The position numbers were made by a program, and so were the translations under genes. The notes beneath the pieces are model-generated. The model had not been told where the DNA came from and did not search any database. It saw nothing but the letters and a program-made list of their open reading frames with translations. Positions 1 to 12,575 of a DNA stretch of 64,000 nt are shown one piece after another; within the stretch, counting starts at the first letter, position 1; each line of letters opens with the position of its first letter. Location: contig CM066304.1 in the NCBI GenBank assembly GCA_033807695.1, positions 434,001 to 498,000 on the forward strand, read 5' to 3'. This DNA is from Daedaleopsis sinensis (Eukaryota > Basidiomycota > Agaricomycetes > Polyporales > Polyporaceae).

Positions 1-21
1 CCGACAAAAACCTGACTTTTC

Positions 22-188
22 GCAGGCCGTCCGACCGATCCTGACACTCAACCGGCCCCGCAGGGGCCGGAAAAAAATCCCGACATCAAGGTCAAAATAT
101 CGGCCCCGGACCCCAAATCCCGACAACCCAGAGCCCAAACCGTCCCGACAAATGGGCTGAAAAATCGAGCGTCAATCGGACGGCCTGC
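22..188. repeat. Inverted-repeat element, possibly a small non-autonomous DNA element
   Basis: A perfect 13-bp inverted repeat, GCAGGCCGTCCGA at 22-34 and its reverse complement at 176-188, brackets about 140 bases. The interior repeats the word TCCCGACA near 78, 118 and 143, and a GC-rich palindrome lies at about 52-70. Terminal inverted repeats plus internal short direct repeats are what a MITE looks like, but no target-site duplication can be seen. The type is inferred. Confidence 0.35.
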
Positions 189-253
189 CATAGGCATTAT
201 CAGGGGTCCTGGTCGTATTCGATGCTGCTGAGTGGCGCGAGTACCGGCGCCTA

Positions 254-525
254 GTACTGTACTAATCAAAGCAAAGCGGCGCGTCACAGGTCACACCGAC
301 CCAATCCGCGACGCAATGTGGCACCGGTCACTGGTCACAGCGGCTGGCGCCGCTTGTGACCAGCAATTCCGGGCGTTTAGAGCGCTACATATGGCAAAAT
401 TTCGGGCGCCTCCGGCGCCCCAAGCCCTCGGTCACACCGTTTCGGGGGTCCCGCCGCGCCGCTTTGACGACTCCGACCGGTCACAGGTCACACCCGGCGC
501 CGCTTTGCTTTGATTAGTACAGTAC
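254..525. mobile_element. MITE-like element with 29-bp perfect terminal inverted repeats
   Basis: Bases 254-282 and 497-525 are perfect reverse complements (29 bp, outer ends GTACTGTAC). The 272-bp element has no credible protein. The word GGTCAC or its complement occurs repeatedly inside both ends and in the middle, for example next to each terminal repeat and around 320-360. Such sub-terminal repeats are typical transposase-binding sites of hAT- or Mutator-type elements. A target-site duplication is not clear (TA lies on the left; ATA on the right), so the superfamily is open. Confidence 0.7.
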
Positions 526-743
526 ATACGAGGCCAGTGCCGTCGGCATGGTCGAACTCCGACGTTCCCACGGGGGTTTCCTGCACCCCTCCTCTTTGGT
601 GATTCTAGCCTAGCCTACGTCGCTTAGTAGCGGCCCAGGGCAGGCGCTCAGTAGGCGCTTAAGGTTGCCACCTAGTAAGGTAATTAATGAATCCTTGACC
701 GTCCGATTTGACTCGTTCCAATCTACTTCTCCTCCTCCCACAA

Positions 744-900
744 CATGGCGTCCACATCGGAGGATAAGGTCGTAGTGGAACAACTAAGAGCACTATCAGT
801 GAGCTTGGAGATGTTCTCGATACCTAAGTCGCGCACTCACTGACTTTCCTCAGATAAACGAAGTCGGAAGCTACCCCACCAGTACAAGTGGCACCTTTAG
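744..900 (+). pseudogene. WWME-1, 5' part of an orphan gene split by a LINE
   Basis: An ATG at 744 opens 18 codons, followed by a GTGAGC donor at 798. Two acceptors are possible. Only the one ending CGAAG (next exon from about 871) keeps a frame that runs on into the part beyond the LINE at 12757; the nearer CCTCAG acceptor leads to an early stop. The exon runs into the 16-bp word CAAGTGGCACCTTTAG (885-900), which recurs exactly at 12741-12756 on the far side of the LINE. This is therefore the upstream half of a gene interrupted by retrotransposition. The first exon is inferred; the duplication is directly visible. Confidence 0.5.
885..900 (+). repeat. Left target-site duplication of the LINE
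   Basis: CAAGTGGCACCTTTAG, identical to 12741-12756. The match extends to 17 bases if the preceding A, which is ambiguous with the A-rich tail, is counted. Confidence 0.9.
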
Positions 901-3526
901 GCTCCTCTTCCACATACCACCACCACCGTACTTTTCCCACGGTCCCTGGCACATTGGAGCAGCCATACCGGGGCCAAACCCTCATGCAACTACGACCCGT
1001 AACAACAGCGATATACAGGATCTTTGCGAGATAACTAGGGTGTGTAGGAAGTAGGGAGCGGAAGAACCCCAGACATCAGCCTCCAATCATACGGATAAGT
1101 TCGAGACGCATGAGGCTGCACAAGGTAGCCGAGCCGAATGTTCGGCCCATGCAGGTGCAGAGGGCATAGACATCGCACGCCAAAACAAAACCGCACGGAC
1201 TACGAGCACGGCTCGCCGTCGGTAGAAGATGTTACACACCCCAGGCTGGACGAGCCTGAAGGACGAGTGCCAGCTCAGCCGTCCTGATAAACATGAACAA
1301 ACAGGGAGTCCGAGCCGAGGTGCCGGGCGCTCCACGGCATACGCCGCACTGAAACATAGCAGCAGAGAGCCGAGAGTCTCGCTGCACTTGTAGCCCACTC
1401 GCCGCACGCCGCATGCCCACACCATGAGCACACTGAGAGAACGCAGCCTGGTTGTGCTGCCCGCGCTAACCATCCACGCGAGGGCACGGACCCGGACACA
1501 TCGTCGGAAACTTTTCCGTAGTACTGGATGGAAAATGCAAGTGAGTCATACGCATCACACAGAGAAATGAGATGAAACACTGTACGAACGCGAACATCTC
1601 TGATAGCCTGACGAGCGGCTAGATACAAATGATAACATCCAAGATAACATCCAAGATATGAGACAACTAGTCTCCGTGACGGAACCCCGGTGGACCGCAT
1701 AGCCGAGAGGCTATAAGTCTAGCAAGCACGATGCCCATCATGAGAACCCCACGACCACAAGCTCTCCCATGTACAGACGCACCATGCAAGAACCTCTGAA
1801 GCCCGGCCCCGAGTGTCCGTCTGCGCACACACATAGGTCAGCCACGCTCGAGACGTCTCATTCGATACGCACCTCAGTCGTGAGCAGCAGAAATGCAGAA
1901 AAGGGTGCGTAGGAGGGAGAGTAGAGCGACGTACCAGCTGACGCGCACGTAGGACCGTGGCACGTCGACGTAGCAAAAGTGACTCCCTCCGCCCCGGTGC
2001 AGTCGTCCGTCAATCCCGTGGCAAAGAAGAACGGCAGTGTCCCAGCGCAGCTCAGCGATGCCGATGAGGGACACCCAGTAGCCTGGGGAGGCAGACCCGC
2101 ACGGGACGAGACGCAGACAATCCCCAGCCACGAACAGGCGTTCAGGCTCGCAAACACCACCTCTGAGGAGGATGAAGGTGCGGCGCCCTTCAATAGACAG
2201 AACAGGATCTTCACTGACAATCATGCTGGGATAGAATGTTGGGAGGCTGATGATGCGTTCCATCTGAGCGAGGAGGCGAAGCTACGCACTCGCGCTCGAC
2301 GCTAGGCCATTAAATATGTGCATGTATAAACTTCCATGCAAAAATTTTAGCAACAGACGTCCGAATGGATCACATATTGTGTAAGACGTACCTGAATCTT
2401 CATCCCAAAGGCGGTATAGACATACGCGATAGGGAACTGACACACTTGTCATGAACAGATAGTTCCATGAAGCGAATTGTACTCATATAACTTAGGACGA
2501 GATGCTGACCCGCACCAGACCTAGACAACCCCCCCTTCTATCCTCGCAGCTCGACGCACAGGTCGCAGAGACCTCAGATGATGAACGAAGTACTCACCCT
2601 CCTCGCGAGATGGCACTCGCACATTCCCCCGTCGTCGGCACCCCATCCGTACCGCGACCACACGCACATCCTCGAGACACCCATCGCACCGTCAAGGCCG
2701 ATCGCGCTGCTCAGCCAAGTCAGAATCCTGTTACTGTCGAGGATCGCATACCACACCCCGAACAAAGTCAATCCGAGGTATGACACATACGACCCTCACA
2801 TCACAGGCGCAGTCCACAAAATACTAGGCAAGTCGAGCAATATTGTTGCTCTGGAAGTAATGAATACCTGCCCGAAGAACCCGATCGGCAAAGTGATTCT
2901 CCTCGTCCCTGTCGTCCAGAGCATTACCTTCCAAGATCTCCCTCAAACGCTAGACGAAATCCCTATAAAAGTACGACAATTCCCTCTGGAGGAAGCTGAG
3001 ATCCTGCAGATACCCCCAGGAAACAGCTGCGGCGGCGCAGAGTGCAGCCTTCGCCTCGCATTCGACAACCCGATCACGCACTACGCAGTACTGGGGCAGA
3101 GCACGCACCACAAGTCCAGGAAGATAGTTCCAAGAAGTCGGAAGATAAGATATGAGGCTGAAGGCCGGTGCCAGTGACATCACAGCTCAGCGGTCCGATA
3201 GGCCCGAGGACGGACCGCGAGGCGAGCGCCTCAAGCCTCGTACAACGATCAACACGGAACGAACTTATATAAGCAAGACCCACACGCACCAAATGCGTGC
3301 GACCACGGACATCTCGGCCGGACACCGCCTGTTTCTGGACAGCGCTATGCATGCGTAAACGCATCCTTTCCCAAACTATACACCTCTATGCATCCTGTCG
3401 CGCCTATTCCCCCCTGAACCCAGTTAGAAGCCTGACCTCACCAGACTAACCAGTCGCCCGCGGGAGGGAATGCCCCGACGGGCGAGCCCGCACGCCTTAT
3501 ATGGTGAGTAGCCCATCCTGAGCACC
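901..3526 (+). other. Long 5' leader of the LINE, no firm gene
   Basis: This 2.6-kb stretch lies between the left duplication and the ORF1 start. Short frames exist: 1979-2305, and a frame from the ATG at 2502 that is open to about 2999 except for one TGA near 2781. The second has a coding-like, Pro/Glu-rich composition, so a decayed extra ORF or a structured 5' UTR with promoter is possible. The word ATAACATCCAAG is tandemly doubled near 1629-1652. No conserved domain is recognisable, and nested terminal repeats that would mark a second insertion were not found. Confidence 0.4.
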
Positions 3527-6500
3527 ATGAAACAGGAGGAACTCAGCGAGCGCGCAGCGCCGCCCCCCCACGGCGGACGGCCCCGACGCGAGCAGGAACA
3601 GAGGAACCCATGCAGACAAGCAAGCAAGGCCAAACTCGCGCACTACTTAGGAAGGGCACGTCGCGCCACGGCAATCCGCAAGCCCACGAGCTCCCCCGCG
3701 CCCGCAGCCGCAATCCACCGTGCTCACGCACGCATACGCTCGCATACCCGCTCGCACCTCGAACTCGAGCCACCGCAAGGCTTCGCACACATGTATGCTC
3801 CCGTCCTCTCGAGCCATGGCATCTCACTGAACGTAGGGGACAATAGCTCATCAAACAGTATGACTCTCGAACACCCCTCCAACCCGCCGGAGCATGCATC
3901 GCACGCGCCGCTCGTGTCGTACACATCCACGCCGACACATGCCACCGTCTCCGGCTCCGAGGACGGTGAGATCCGCCTCCCATCAGACACCCAGCCCCAG
4001 AACGACTGGCAGGAGCATGAGGAGGCAAACACGAGCTTCATGCTCCCAGCCCACACGGACATCGCCATCCCCATAACCCTTGGCGGCGAAGGAGCCGCTC
4101 ACCAAAAGGACCCGCTCGCGGAAGGCGAAGGCGACGGTAGCAGTGCGAGGTGCGCCCCGACCGAGGACATACCGGAACTACTCAACAGCATGGACGGCAC
4201 GAGCCTGGTGAGATCGCCGCCCTACCGCACCACGTCGTGTACTCATTTGCGTAGGACAACTACAACGTGTCCCCAGCGGCGGGGAGTACACTCCGTGAGC
4301 TTGAAGAGCTCGCTGCGAAGGCAGAACACGCCCAGCCCCACCCGCAGGCCCAGCCGCAGCCCCACGACATGCCGTGGATGCACGAGAAGCACCCCCCGCA
4401 GAACGCTGAGGGTATCAAATTCGGCAATGCCCCCCCAATCCAGCACACCAGCATGGACGTGCGCACACCGTTCCGCAACACCGACGCCTCCACGTACGCA
4501 GACAAGGCCCCGAAGGCAATGCGCCAGAAGCCCACGCGGAAGCGACAGAACGCGTCCCCCAAGAACGGAGACCGCAAAAGGCAGAATGTCGGGGCGCAGG
4601 CGCAGGTCTTGCACCCGTCTCCGATGCACGCTCCGCCGCAAGCCTACCAGATGTGGGGGACGCCGCCCGCGAAGTCCGACATGACGCACTCGGTCGCGGC
4701 GAACACTTTCCCATACTCTCCTCCCTCGATGCACGCCCCCACGCCGGCGAACTCACAGGCTAGCACCCCGCAGTCTCTCGCAATGTTCGCATCGACCAAC
4801 ACCCCCCAGCAGCCCATGTACGCTCTAAGCCCTCACGCGTACCAAGCCAACACGTACCGGGCGACCGAGACGAGTGATTTCGCCTCGCCGACGCCGCTCC
4901 CCGCACCTCAGTCAATGCAATCGGCCGAGGCATCCCTCAACCTCCAGCTCCGCAACGTCCTGTCGGCGCAGCCCCTCCGGAACCATTTCAACCAGCCGTC
5001 CCCGCCCCGCATGCCCGGCCTGTCGCCCATGCAGATGTGGCGCGCCGCAAACCCGGAGGTCGACTCGCCTCCGGCCGGCCATCCGGTCCCGGAGCTCCGA
5101 CCCAGACTCGAAGGCGAGACGTACACTGACGTCGCCCCGTGGGTCGGCTCCCCGTACGAACGGGACCAAATTATGAAGGGGAAGGCCATGCCGACGCTCA
5201 GACTCATTCAGGACGCCGCCGACCTCCGCGAGCACAAGCTCCGGAAGGACAACGAGGAGCGCGACAAGAGAATCGAGGAGCTCGAAAGAATGCGGGACGC
5301 CCTCACCGAAAACAACATCGCGCTCGCAAAGCAGCTCCAGATCAACAGAGCGTCGCTCCCCCCAAGCTCAATGAACTCATTCTACACCCCCTCCCCGCCG
5401 GAACGGACACACACCAAAAGCTCGGAGTTGCTCCCGCAGGAGGACGACACGAACGCGGATGTCGACATCTCGGACGCGTCAGCAGCGATGAACGTCGACG
5501 AGAAGAACCCCCCCGAGACCCCCATGCCACCTGCTCTCACACCGGGCAGCAGGCTCGCAGGACTCCACTTCAAGAAGGAGAAGTGGGCGGAGCGGCCGAG
5601 GCTTGAACTTGGAGCGCTCGACCTCGACGACGAGTTCGTGCCGAGCACGTACGTCGCGAACCCTCAGCACCTCGTCAAACCCGAAGGAGGTTTCGAACCC
5701 GTCCACTGCATGGATCCCGCGACATACATCGCAGACTTCCCGGAGGATTTCAGGCGCCAGCTGGCCCGCTACCCCCCCTTCTCTGCCATCTTCGTTTGCC
5801 TCCCGGGCCAGCGCGGACCTTTCGACGAGGAGACGAGCACCGAGATCGCGAAGAGGATCAAGCGCGTCGTTCACGCGCTCACCGGCATAGCCAACGCAGA
5901 AGTCCGGAGCCCGGAGATGTACCCCGACGCGACAACCCCGCCAATCACCTGGGTGATCACAAACCTCACGAGAGAGGCGCATGCCACGCTCGTGAGCGAG
6001 AAGGCAATCTCCACACCGGACATCTCGATGTTCATTAGCGACCGCACCCGCCCTACGCCGGAGCACGCGCTGATGCTCACGGGCTTCGCCGACGCGAACG
6101 GCAACCTCGACGCTGTCCGCTCGTCAATCATCCGCACGCTCAAAGAAGGCCAAGCAATCAACGCCATCAGCAAATGGCTCGCATTCCCAGGCGCATCACA
6201 GGACAGCCTCGACCTTGAGATCGACATCCTGTTCCAGACCATCCGCTTCGCATATCGCCCCCTTCCAAACGGAAAGGTGATAGCAAACGTCTACTTCGCT
6301 AACCCGGGCACAACGGCCAAGTCCTGGGGCGACCTGGTCGAGGCGCTCAAGAAGATCTCATTCACGAACGACCACACGGGATACGTCGACCACACATCCA
6401 GGCACTGCGACGTGTGCCACAGCAGCGACCATGCCGACCAGGACTGTCCCTACCCGAGGCTCCCAGGTTGGCAGGGCCCGACGGCGGACCGTGGGAGGAA

Positions 6501-6912
6501 GGACAGGGAGATGCTGCCGGCCGCGAAGATCCCAGGCAGTCGTATCTCGGTCAACGCGACGGCACTGGCTTTCCGACACGTTGGACCTAGCACGCGTGGC
6601 AGGAACTACGGCTCGGGCGGAGGCGGCCAAAGCTACGGCGGCTACCAGCGAGGTCCCAACGACGGACAAGGCTTCCCCCGACAACAGAAAGGACCCCACA
6701 CTGGCAGGCGCGGAAGAGGCGGCAGAGGTGGGGGTGGCGGCGGCAACAACGGCAGCCGAGGCCAATGGCACGGCCGCGAGCACAACACTCCCTTCGAGTA
6801 CGAGTATGGTGGAGGCGGCGCGCACGACTACGACGACAATGGACAGGAGTCCAGCCGGGGCTACACGTACGGGCGCGACGGAGGCAGCAGGAACTACGGC
6901 CGCGGGTACTAG
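3527..6912 (+). CDS. LINE ORF1: gag-like RNA-binding protein, apparently with a short intron
   Basis: The frame opens at ATG 3527 and stays coding-like to 4207, then goes on in another frame from 4255 to the TAG at 6910-6912. The gap 4208-4254 is 47 nt, starts GTGAGA, ends GCGTAG and joins the frames in phase 0, exactly like a fungal intron. The spliced product would be about 1112 aa. The N-terminal part is Pro/Ser/Gln-rich and low in complexity. A charged coiled-coil segment (nt 5215-5345) follows, then a globular part, then a CCHC zinc knuckle of the form C-x2-C-x4-H-x4-C (nt 6406-6447), and an RGG/GYG-rich C-terminus (nt 6590-6909). By analogy with other LINE ORF1 proteins it packages element RNA. 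A programmed frameshift instead of splicing is possible. Confidence 0.75.
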
Positions 6913-7534
6913 GCTGTCGCGTAGCACGTCCCCGCGTCGTCGTCGGCGCATGCAAAGCCCACTACCCACGCGCGCCGCTGGCTAACGCCTCATCTTCTTC
7001 TTGCATGAACTATGGACACGATCGTCTTCTTGCTGTAATCGCTTTCCCGCAGTATCGTTCCGCGCGCACAACCTCTCTTGCAACAGTGTAATGTTTGATA
7101 TATAGACTAGTCATCAGTACTAATACACTCTATCTGGCACGCCACCTGCTCTCGGACCGACTCTGGACCTGACCGAACCTAAGTCGTGCTGCGAACCCAT
7201 CCTGTGCGAACATGCGGTGTAGTAGGGATGGACGGTCTATCTGGGCCCAAATATACTGCTGCTACGGCGCAGGAAAGCCCAGATACTGAACAAACCGGAT
7301 GCCTATTTAGGCGTGGCGGACCGGGCAAAAGCGAAGTTCTCAGCTAGCCGCATGCGAAGCTGAGCTCACCGCCGTCCTGGCAGAGGACATTCTGCCTCTG
7401 GCACGCGTAGATGGTCGTACCGCGAGCCGAGAACATCGACTACGAACAACAATAACTCTCTCACAACACAACTATTGGAAAGAAACACTGGTCCTGGAAC
7501 ACAGCGCCTCCCCGGGGCTGAAGTGGGGACGAAT
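6913..7534 (+). other. LINE inter-ORF spacer
   Basis: About 620 bases between the ORF1 stop and the first in-frame ATG of ORF2. The ORF2 frame is already open from about 7475 through a TTG, so the true start of ORF2 is unsure. No domain or repeat is seen here. Confidence 0.5.
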
Positions 7535-10500
7535 ATGGATGTCGGCGTGGACCACGCATGTAGCCCCGAGGAGTTCGGTGGCATCCCGCGTGCCGACAGG
7601 GCCGCAAGCTCAAACATGAGACCCGGCACGCGCGCACACAATAGGCCCGCGGAAGAAGTAGACGCACGAGGAAGGAGCGCAAGGGACGCGCGCCCGCACG
7701 CAACGCAAGCCCAAAGGAAAAGGAAGAGTGCGAAGGGAAGACTCAAATACACGACTCTAAACATGAATGGTTTCTCGTATACTCTGCGCAACGAAGACAT
7801 GAGGAACGGAGTGCACAGCGCGGACAAATGGATGCTCATTAACCAAGTACTAAGGGACCAGCACGTCGCAGTCCTAGCACTACAAGAAACGCACCTCACT
7901 GCCGAAAGAACTGATAGACTCAACTCACTCTTCGAAGCGTCCATGACAGTCATCGCGAGCATAAACGGCACAAACGAAACAGGGGCGAGAGGAGTAGCAT
8001 TCGCTGTAAACAAAAGGAAAGTAGATGTGAAGGACATAGTCACAGAGGAAATATGGCCAGGACGAGCGATGTTACTCAAAATAAAGAAAGCGGACGGCGC
8101 AAGCATAAGCATCCTGAATATCTACGCACCCAACGCGAGCAGCGAGAATGAACAGTTCTGGAAAGCACTCCTCCCAAAACTAACGGCGTCGAGCTCCACG
8201 AGGCCGGAAGTAGTAATGGGGGACTTCAACGTATGCGACGAGGCAATCGACCGCCTCCCCGCTAGGCTGGACCCGACCGGACCAAGAGATGCCCTGAACA
8301 CCATGATGTTAGAGTTAGGCCTGGAAGACGGATGGAGAGCTCGTAACCAAACGACCAAAGCGTACACGTATATGCACGGAGCGAATGGTAGCCAATCGCG
8401 GGCTAGATAGGATATATCTGACCAAGGACCTGAAGAAGAAGTCAAACGACTGGGAGATCGAGACGACAGGCATACCTACCGACCACAGATCAGCCAGCTT
8501 CACGCTAGCGAGCTATAAAGCTCCTAAAATGGGACACGGCCGCTGGGCATTCCCAGTCGCAGTACTGGACGACCACACGTACATCAATGACCTCAAGGAC
8601 ATAGGCAGGAAAGTATGGGCACGAGTGACGGACCTGCGGGAGAGAACTGATGAGACCAACGTACAAGTGATCTACGAGCAGTTCAAAGAAGAGCTGAGCG
8701 AAGCAGCGAAGAACAGAGCGAAGGCGAAGGCCCCCAAACTAGAGCGTCGCATCAAAGCCATAAAGAAGGACATCAGCGAATCTCTCAAACGCGACGACCC
8801 AGACACGTACCACGTTGCAGTACTACAAGACAAGGTGGAGAAACTGGAAAGGAAGCGGTTCAGCAACAAGAGAAGAGCGGTAGCCGCGAACGACGCTATA
8901 AAAGGGGAGACGCTCTCAAAGTACTGGACGAGACTTAATGCGCCCGAACGCCAGACAAATGTCATAGCAGAGTTAGCCTACGAAGAAGGAGGCAAGAAAA
9001 AATACATGAGTTCCTCCAAGAAGATGGCGAACATCGCGATGGAGTTCTACAGGGACCTCCAGAAGGACCCGGAGCTACAGGATGTCAATGCAAATGATAA
9101 CGTACACGAGTCGAACATAGAGGACGCGATACAGCACCTAGATGCCAAGCTGACGTCGGAGCAGAAAGGCAACCTTGCGAAACGATTCACAAGAGCGGAA
9201 ATTGCGGAGGCAGTCAAGGAGGCGGCAAAAGGGAAAGCCCCGGGCGTGGACGGAATACCTGCGGAAGTCTGGAAGAAACTGTTATCGTTAGAGGAGAAAC
9301 TCCAAGGAAGCGGAAGCGATAACGGGATGGACCTGCAAATCACTAGGCTGCTCAAGAAAGTCTTCGACAACATCGCCGAGTTCGGCGTACACCGCAGCTC
9401 GACCTTTACTACTGGATGGATATGCCCCCTATACAAGCAGAAGAAGGACATAAGAGAAATCGAGAACTACCGACCAATAACACTCTTAAACGCCGACTAC
9501 AAGATTATGACTAAGGCAATTGCCACAAGGATCGCTAATGTCTCTCACGACCTAATCCACCCGGACCAAGCTGGCTTCGTACCCGGGAGGAAAATCCACG
9601 ACCACATAAGGCTGTCCCAACTGATGGTACACTACGCAGAGGCAGAGGAGATAGACGGAGCAATAGTCGCACTCGACCAAGAAAAGGCGTACGACAAAAT
9701 CAATCACAAGTACTTATGGACAGTGCTAAAGAAGATGAATTTCCCGAACAATATGATTGACACACTTAAAAGACTATACGAAGGAGCGCAGAGCTACGTG
9801 ATGGTCAACGGAATGAAAAGCAAAGCGTTTACGATCACCAGAGGCACAAGACAGGGGGATCCAGTCGCGTGTATGCTCTTCGACCTAGCCATAGAACCTC
9901 TGGCAGCAGCGTTGAGACAAGCCTTAAAGGAAGCGCGCCTGAAAGGCATCCCCATACCGGACGAACTCAAAACAATAATCGTGACCCTCTTCGCAGACGA
10001 CACTACAGTATACCTCTCAAAAGACGACGATTACGAGGTACTAGAAACTATACTTGAACAGTGGTGCAAAGGATCAAGAGCCAAATTCAACACGGAGAAA
10101 ACCGAGGTCCTGCCTATAGGCACAGAAGAATATAGGATGAAGGCATGTCAGCGGGACGGAGATTCTACACTGGCTAGGACAATCCCAGCACATGTAAAAG
10201 TGGTGAAGGATGGTGAAATGATGAGGACACTGGGAGCATGGATAGGGAACAAAGCAGACACCGAGGCCCCATGGAAGAGAATGATCGACACAATCGAAAG
10301 GAACCTCAAGCACTGGGAGAAGAGGAAGCCCACAATGTACGGCAGGAAGCTGATCATAGGAATGGAGATAGGCAGCAGGACCCAGTTCCTAGCAAAAGCA
10401 CAAGGAATGAGCGAAGGAATCGCAAAAAAGCTAAAGAAACTCGCCACCGAGTTCATCTGGAACGGGGATAAGAGCCCGAGAGTGGCCTGGAAACGCCTCA

Positions 10501-12575
10501 CACACCCTATCGGAAAGGGCGGACTGAACGTTGTAGATGTGGAAGCCAGGAACGACGCGATTGAAATAATGTGGCTGAAGGAATACCTAACAACGGGTAG
10601 CACGCGCCCGAGATGGGCAAGCCTAGCCGATGCAGCGCTCGCGAAAGCCGCAGACTACAAGACCAAGTCAGCACCAGTCCAAACGAAGATAAACTTCCTG
10701 CTACAAACCTGGAAGCCGAGTGTGAAGGCCAAACCGAAGCTCCCACCGCAGCTCCTAAGGATGACTAAGGCGGCAAAAAAGTATGGTGTCAAGCTCGCCC
10801 CCCTCAGAATGACGGACGAGGCCAAGGGACGTACCCCGATATGGCACCACTGGGGAGCGACGAGCACCGTGAGAAGCTCGGGCAAGGCGATGACCTGCCT
10901 GAGAAAGAAGCACGGAGTCGCGACCGTTGACGACTGCAGAAGAGCGGAGAGAAGGCTCGCTGACCAGAGCCTCAACCACCGCAAGAGGGGGACCTGCGGC
11001 TGCAGCGACTGCGTGGACGACAGGGAGACGAAAGGCTGCGACAACCCCAACAGATGCGCGCAAGCCGCGAAAAGGCTGATCGATGCCATCAAGCCGGAAT
11101 GCAGAGCGAGAAATGCGGCGAGGAGAGATAATCTGTCGCTAACACCAAGGAGAATAAGAATTAATAAAATAGCAAAAGAAACAAACGAGAGAATCACCTT
11201 CAACCCAACGACGACGGACGGCAACGAGCCGGAGGACTCAGTCAGAGTCTTCACCAGGAAGACCGAGTACGCCCAGGCGGAGAGGTCCGAACAGAGCGAA
11301 ATAAGAAGAGAGGTGGAGGTGTACACGGATGGTGCTTGCGAGAATAACGGAGGGAGAAACGCCAAGGCCGCGTACGGAGTATGGTTCGGAATAAACGACC
11401 AATCGAACCAAATTGCAGAAATAATGGCAATCGAGGTAGCGGCAAAGATAGTCCCAAAGGGAACGAGCCTTAACATAGTATCGGACTCCAAATTTGCAAT
11501 TGACGGCCTCACCTCCCACCTTCGGGACTGGGAGGACAGAGGCTGGATAGGAGTCAAATCGGCGGGCTTCTTCCAAAGAGCAGTGGCGCACTTACGAGCA
11601 AGAACCGCTCAGACCACACTCCGGTGGACCAAGGGACACGTGGGCTGCGAGGGCAACGAAGGGGCGGATGCGCTGGCCTCGGTGGCGACAGTGTTCCCGG
11701 ACGTAGAGGAGCTCGAAGCTCCAGGCCAAGAAGAACGCCTTCTGGCGGACGGTGCAAAACTGAAGGCCATGACGCAGCGGTTAGCCTACAGAGGGATAAA
11801 AGAAATAGAACAAACGAAGACGGAAGACAGGAAGTCCACCCAAGTAACTGCTGACAGGGTACTCACAACCCTGGAGGAAACGTTTGACGTACATGCGTCA
11901 GAGGAAATGCTGTGGAAGAGCATAAGAGCCAAGGAAACGCCTAGAAACATAAGGGACTTCCTGTGGAAGAGCCTGCACAAGGCCCAGAGAGTAGGAGAGT
12001 ACTGGAACAACATAAAAGATATGGAGCACAGGGCGACGTGCGCCGTATGCGGGGGCGAAGAATCCCTCGAACACATCCTCACAGAATGCGAAATCGAAGG
12101 GAGAGAGCAACTGTGGGACCTGGCTAAACGGATAATCAACAAGAAGGGCGCGAACATCCAGGAGATCCCTTACGGCGCAATCCTGGGCTCCCAAACACTG
12201 GTACTGAGGAAGCAAGACGAAAAGAAAACAAGAATCGTAGGGGCGACTTACTTAGCGAGGATAGCGATCGCTGAGACAGCGTTCCTCATATGGAAACTCA
12301 GATGCGAGAGAGTAATACAACACAACAACGACCCCGAGATGTACCACTCCTGGAGGGAGATGTCGAACAGGTGGTACGCAGCAATGAACAGGAGGCTCAC
12401 GATGGACCAGGCATGGGCGAGGCGGGACAAGAATAGGTCCAAGGCGGCTAAGAGAGTTAAGGCCACGTGGGAAGGGGTTATCGTGACAGCTTATGGCCCC
12501 GATATTAATTGGATGGGCAAGCCGGGGGTTTTAGTGGGTAGACTGGAGGCAGCAGCCCCGCAGGGATATGGCTGA
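7535..12575 (+). pseudogene. LINE ORF2: endonuclease - reverse transcriptase - RNase H, frameshifted
   Basis: The first frame (to 8410) is an AP-type endonuclease with the motifs LNMNGF, LQETHL and MGDFN. It is cut off just before the conserved SRLDRIY motif, which continues in the next frame. Removing one G from the GGG run at about 8399-8401 joins the two frames, so this copy carries a single-base insertion. The second frame (to 12575) holds reverse transcriptase (GKAPGVDGIP, YRPITLLN, AGFVPGR, RGTRQGDP, catalytic FADD at nt 9990-10001), a Cys-rich linker near 10990-11060, RNase H (YTDGAC near 11322, then the Glu, Asp and GHVGCEGNE motifs) and a C-x2-C-x7-H-x4-C knuckle near 12039. As read it is inactive, unless the shift is bypassed or is a sequencing error. 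Confidence 0.9.

Noticed and set aside
1087..1700. Minus-strand frames in the LINE leader
   Set aside because: Overlapping frames of similar length on the same stretch, with no domain or splice logic. Antisense transcription cannot be excluded.
10655..11557. 300-codon minus-strand frame within LINE ORF2
   Set aside because: It is antisense to the clearly coding reverse transcriptase/RNase H linker.
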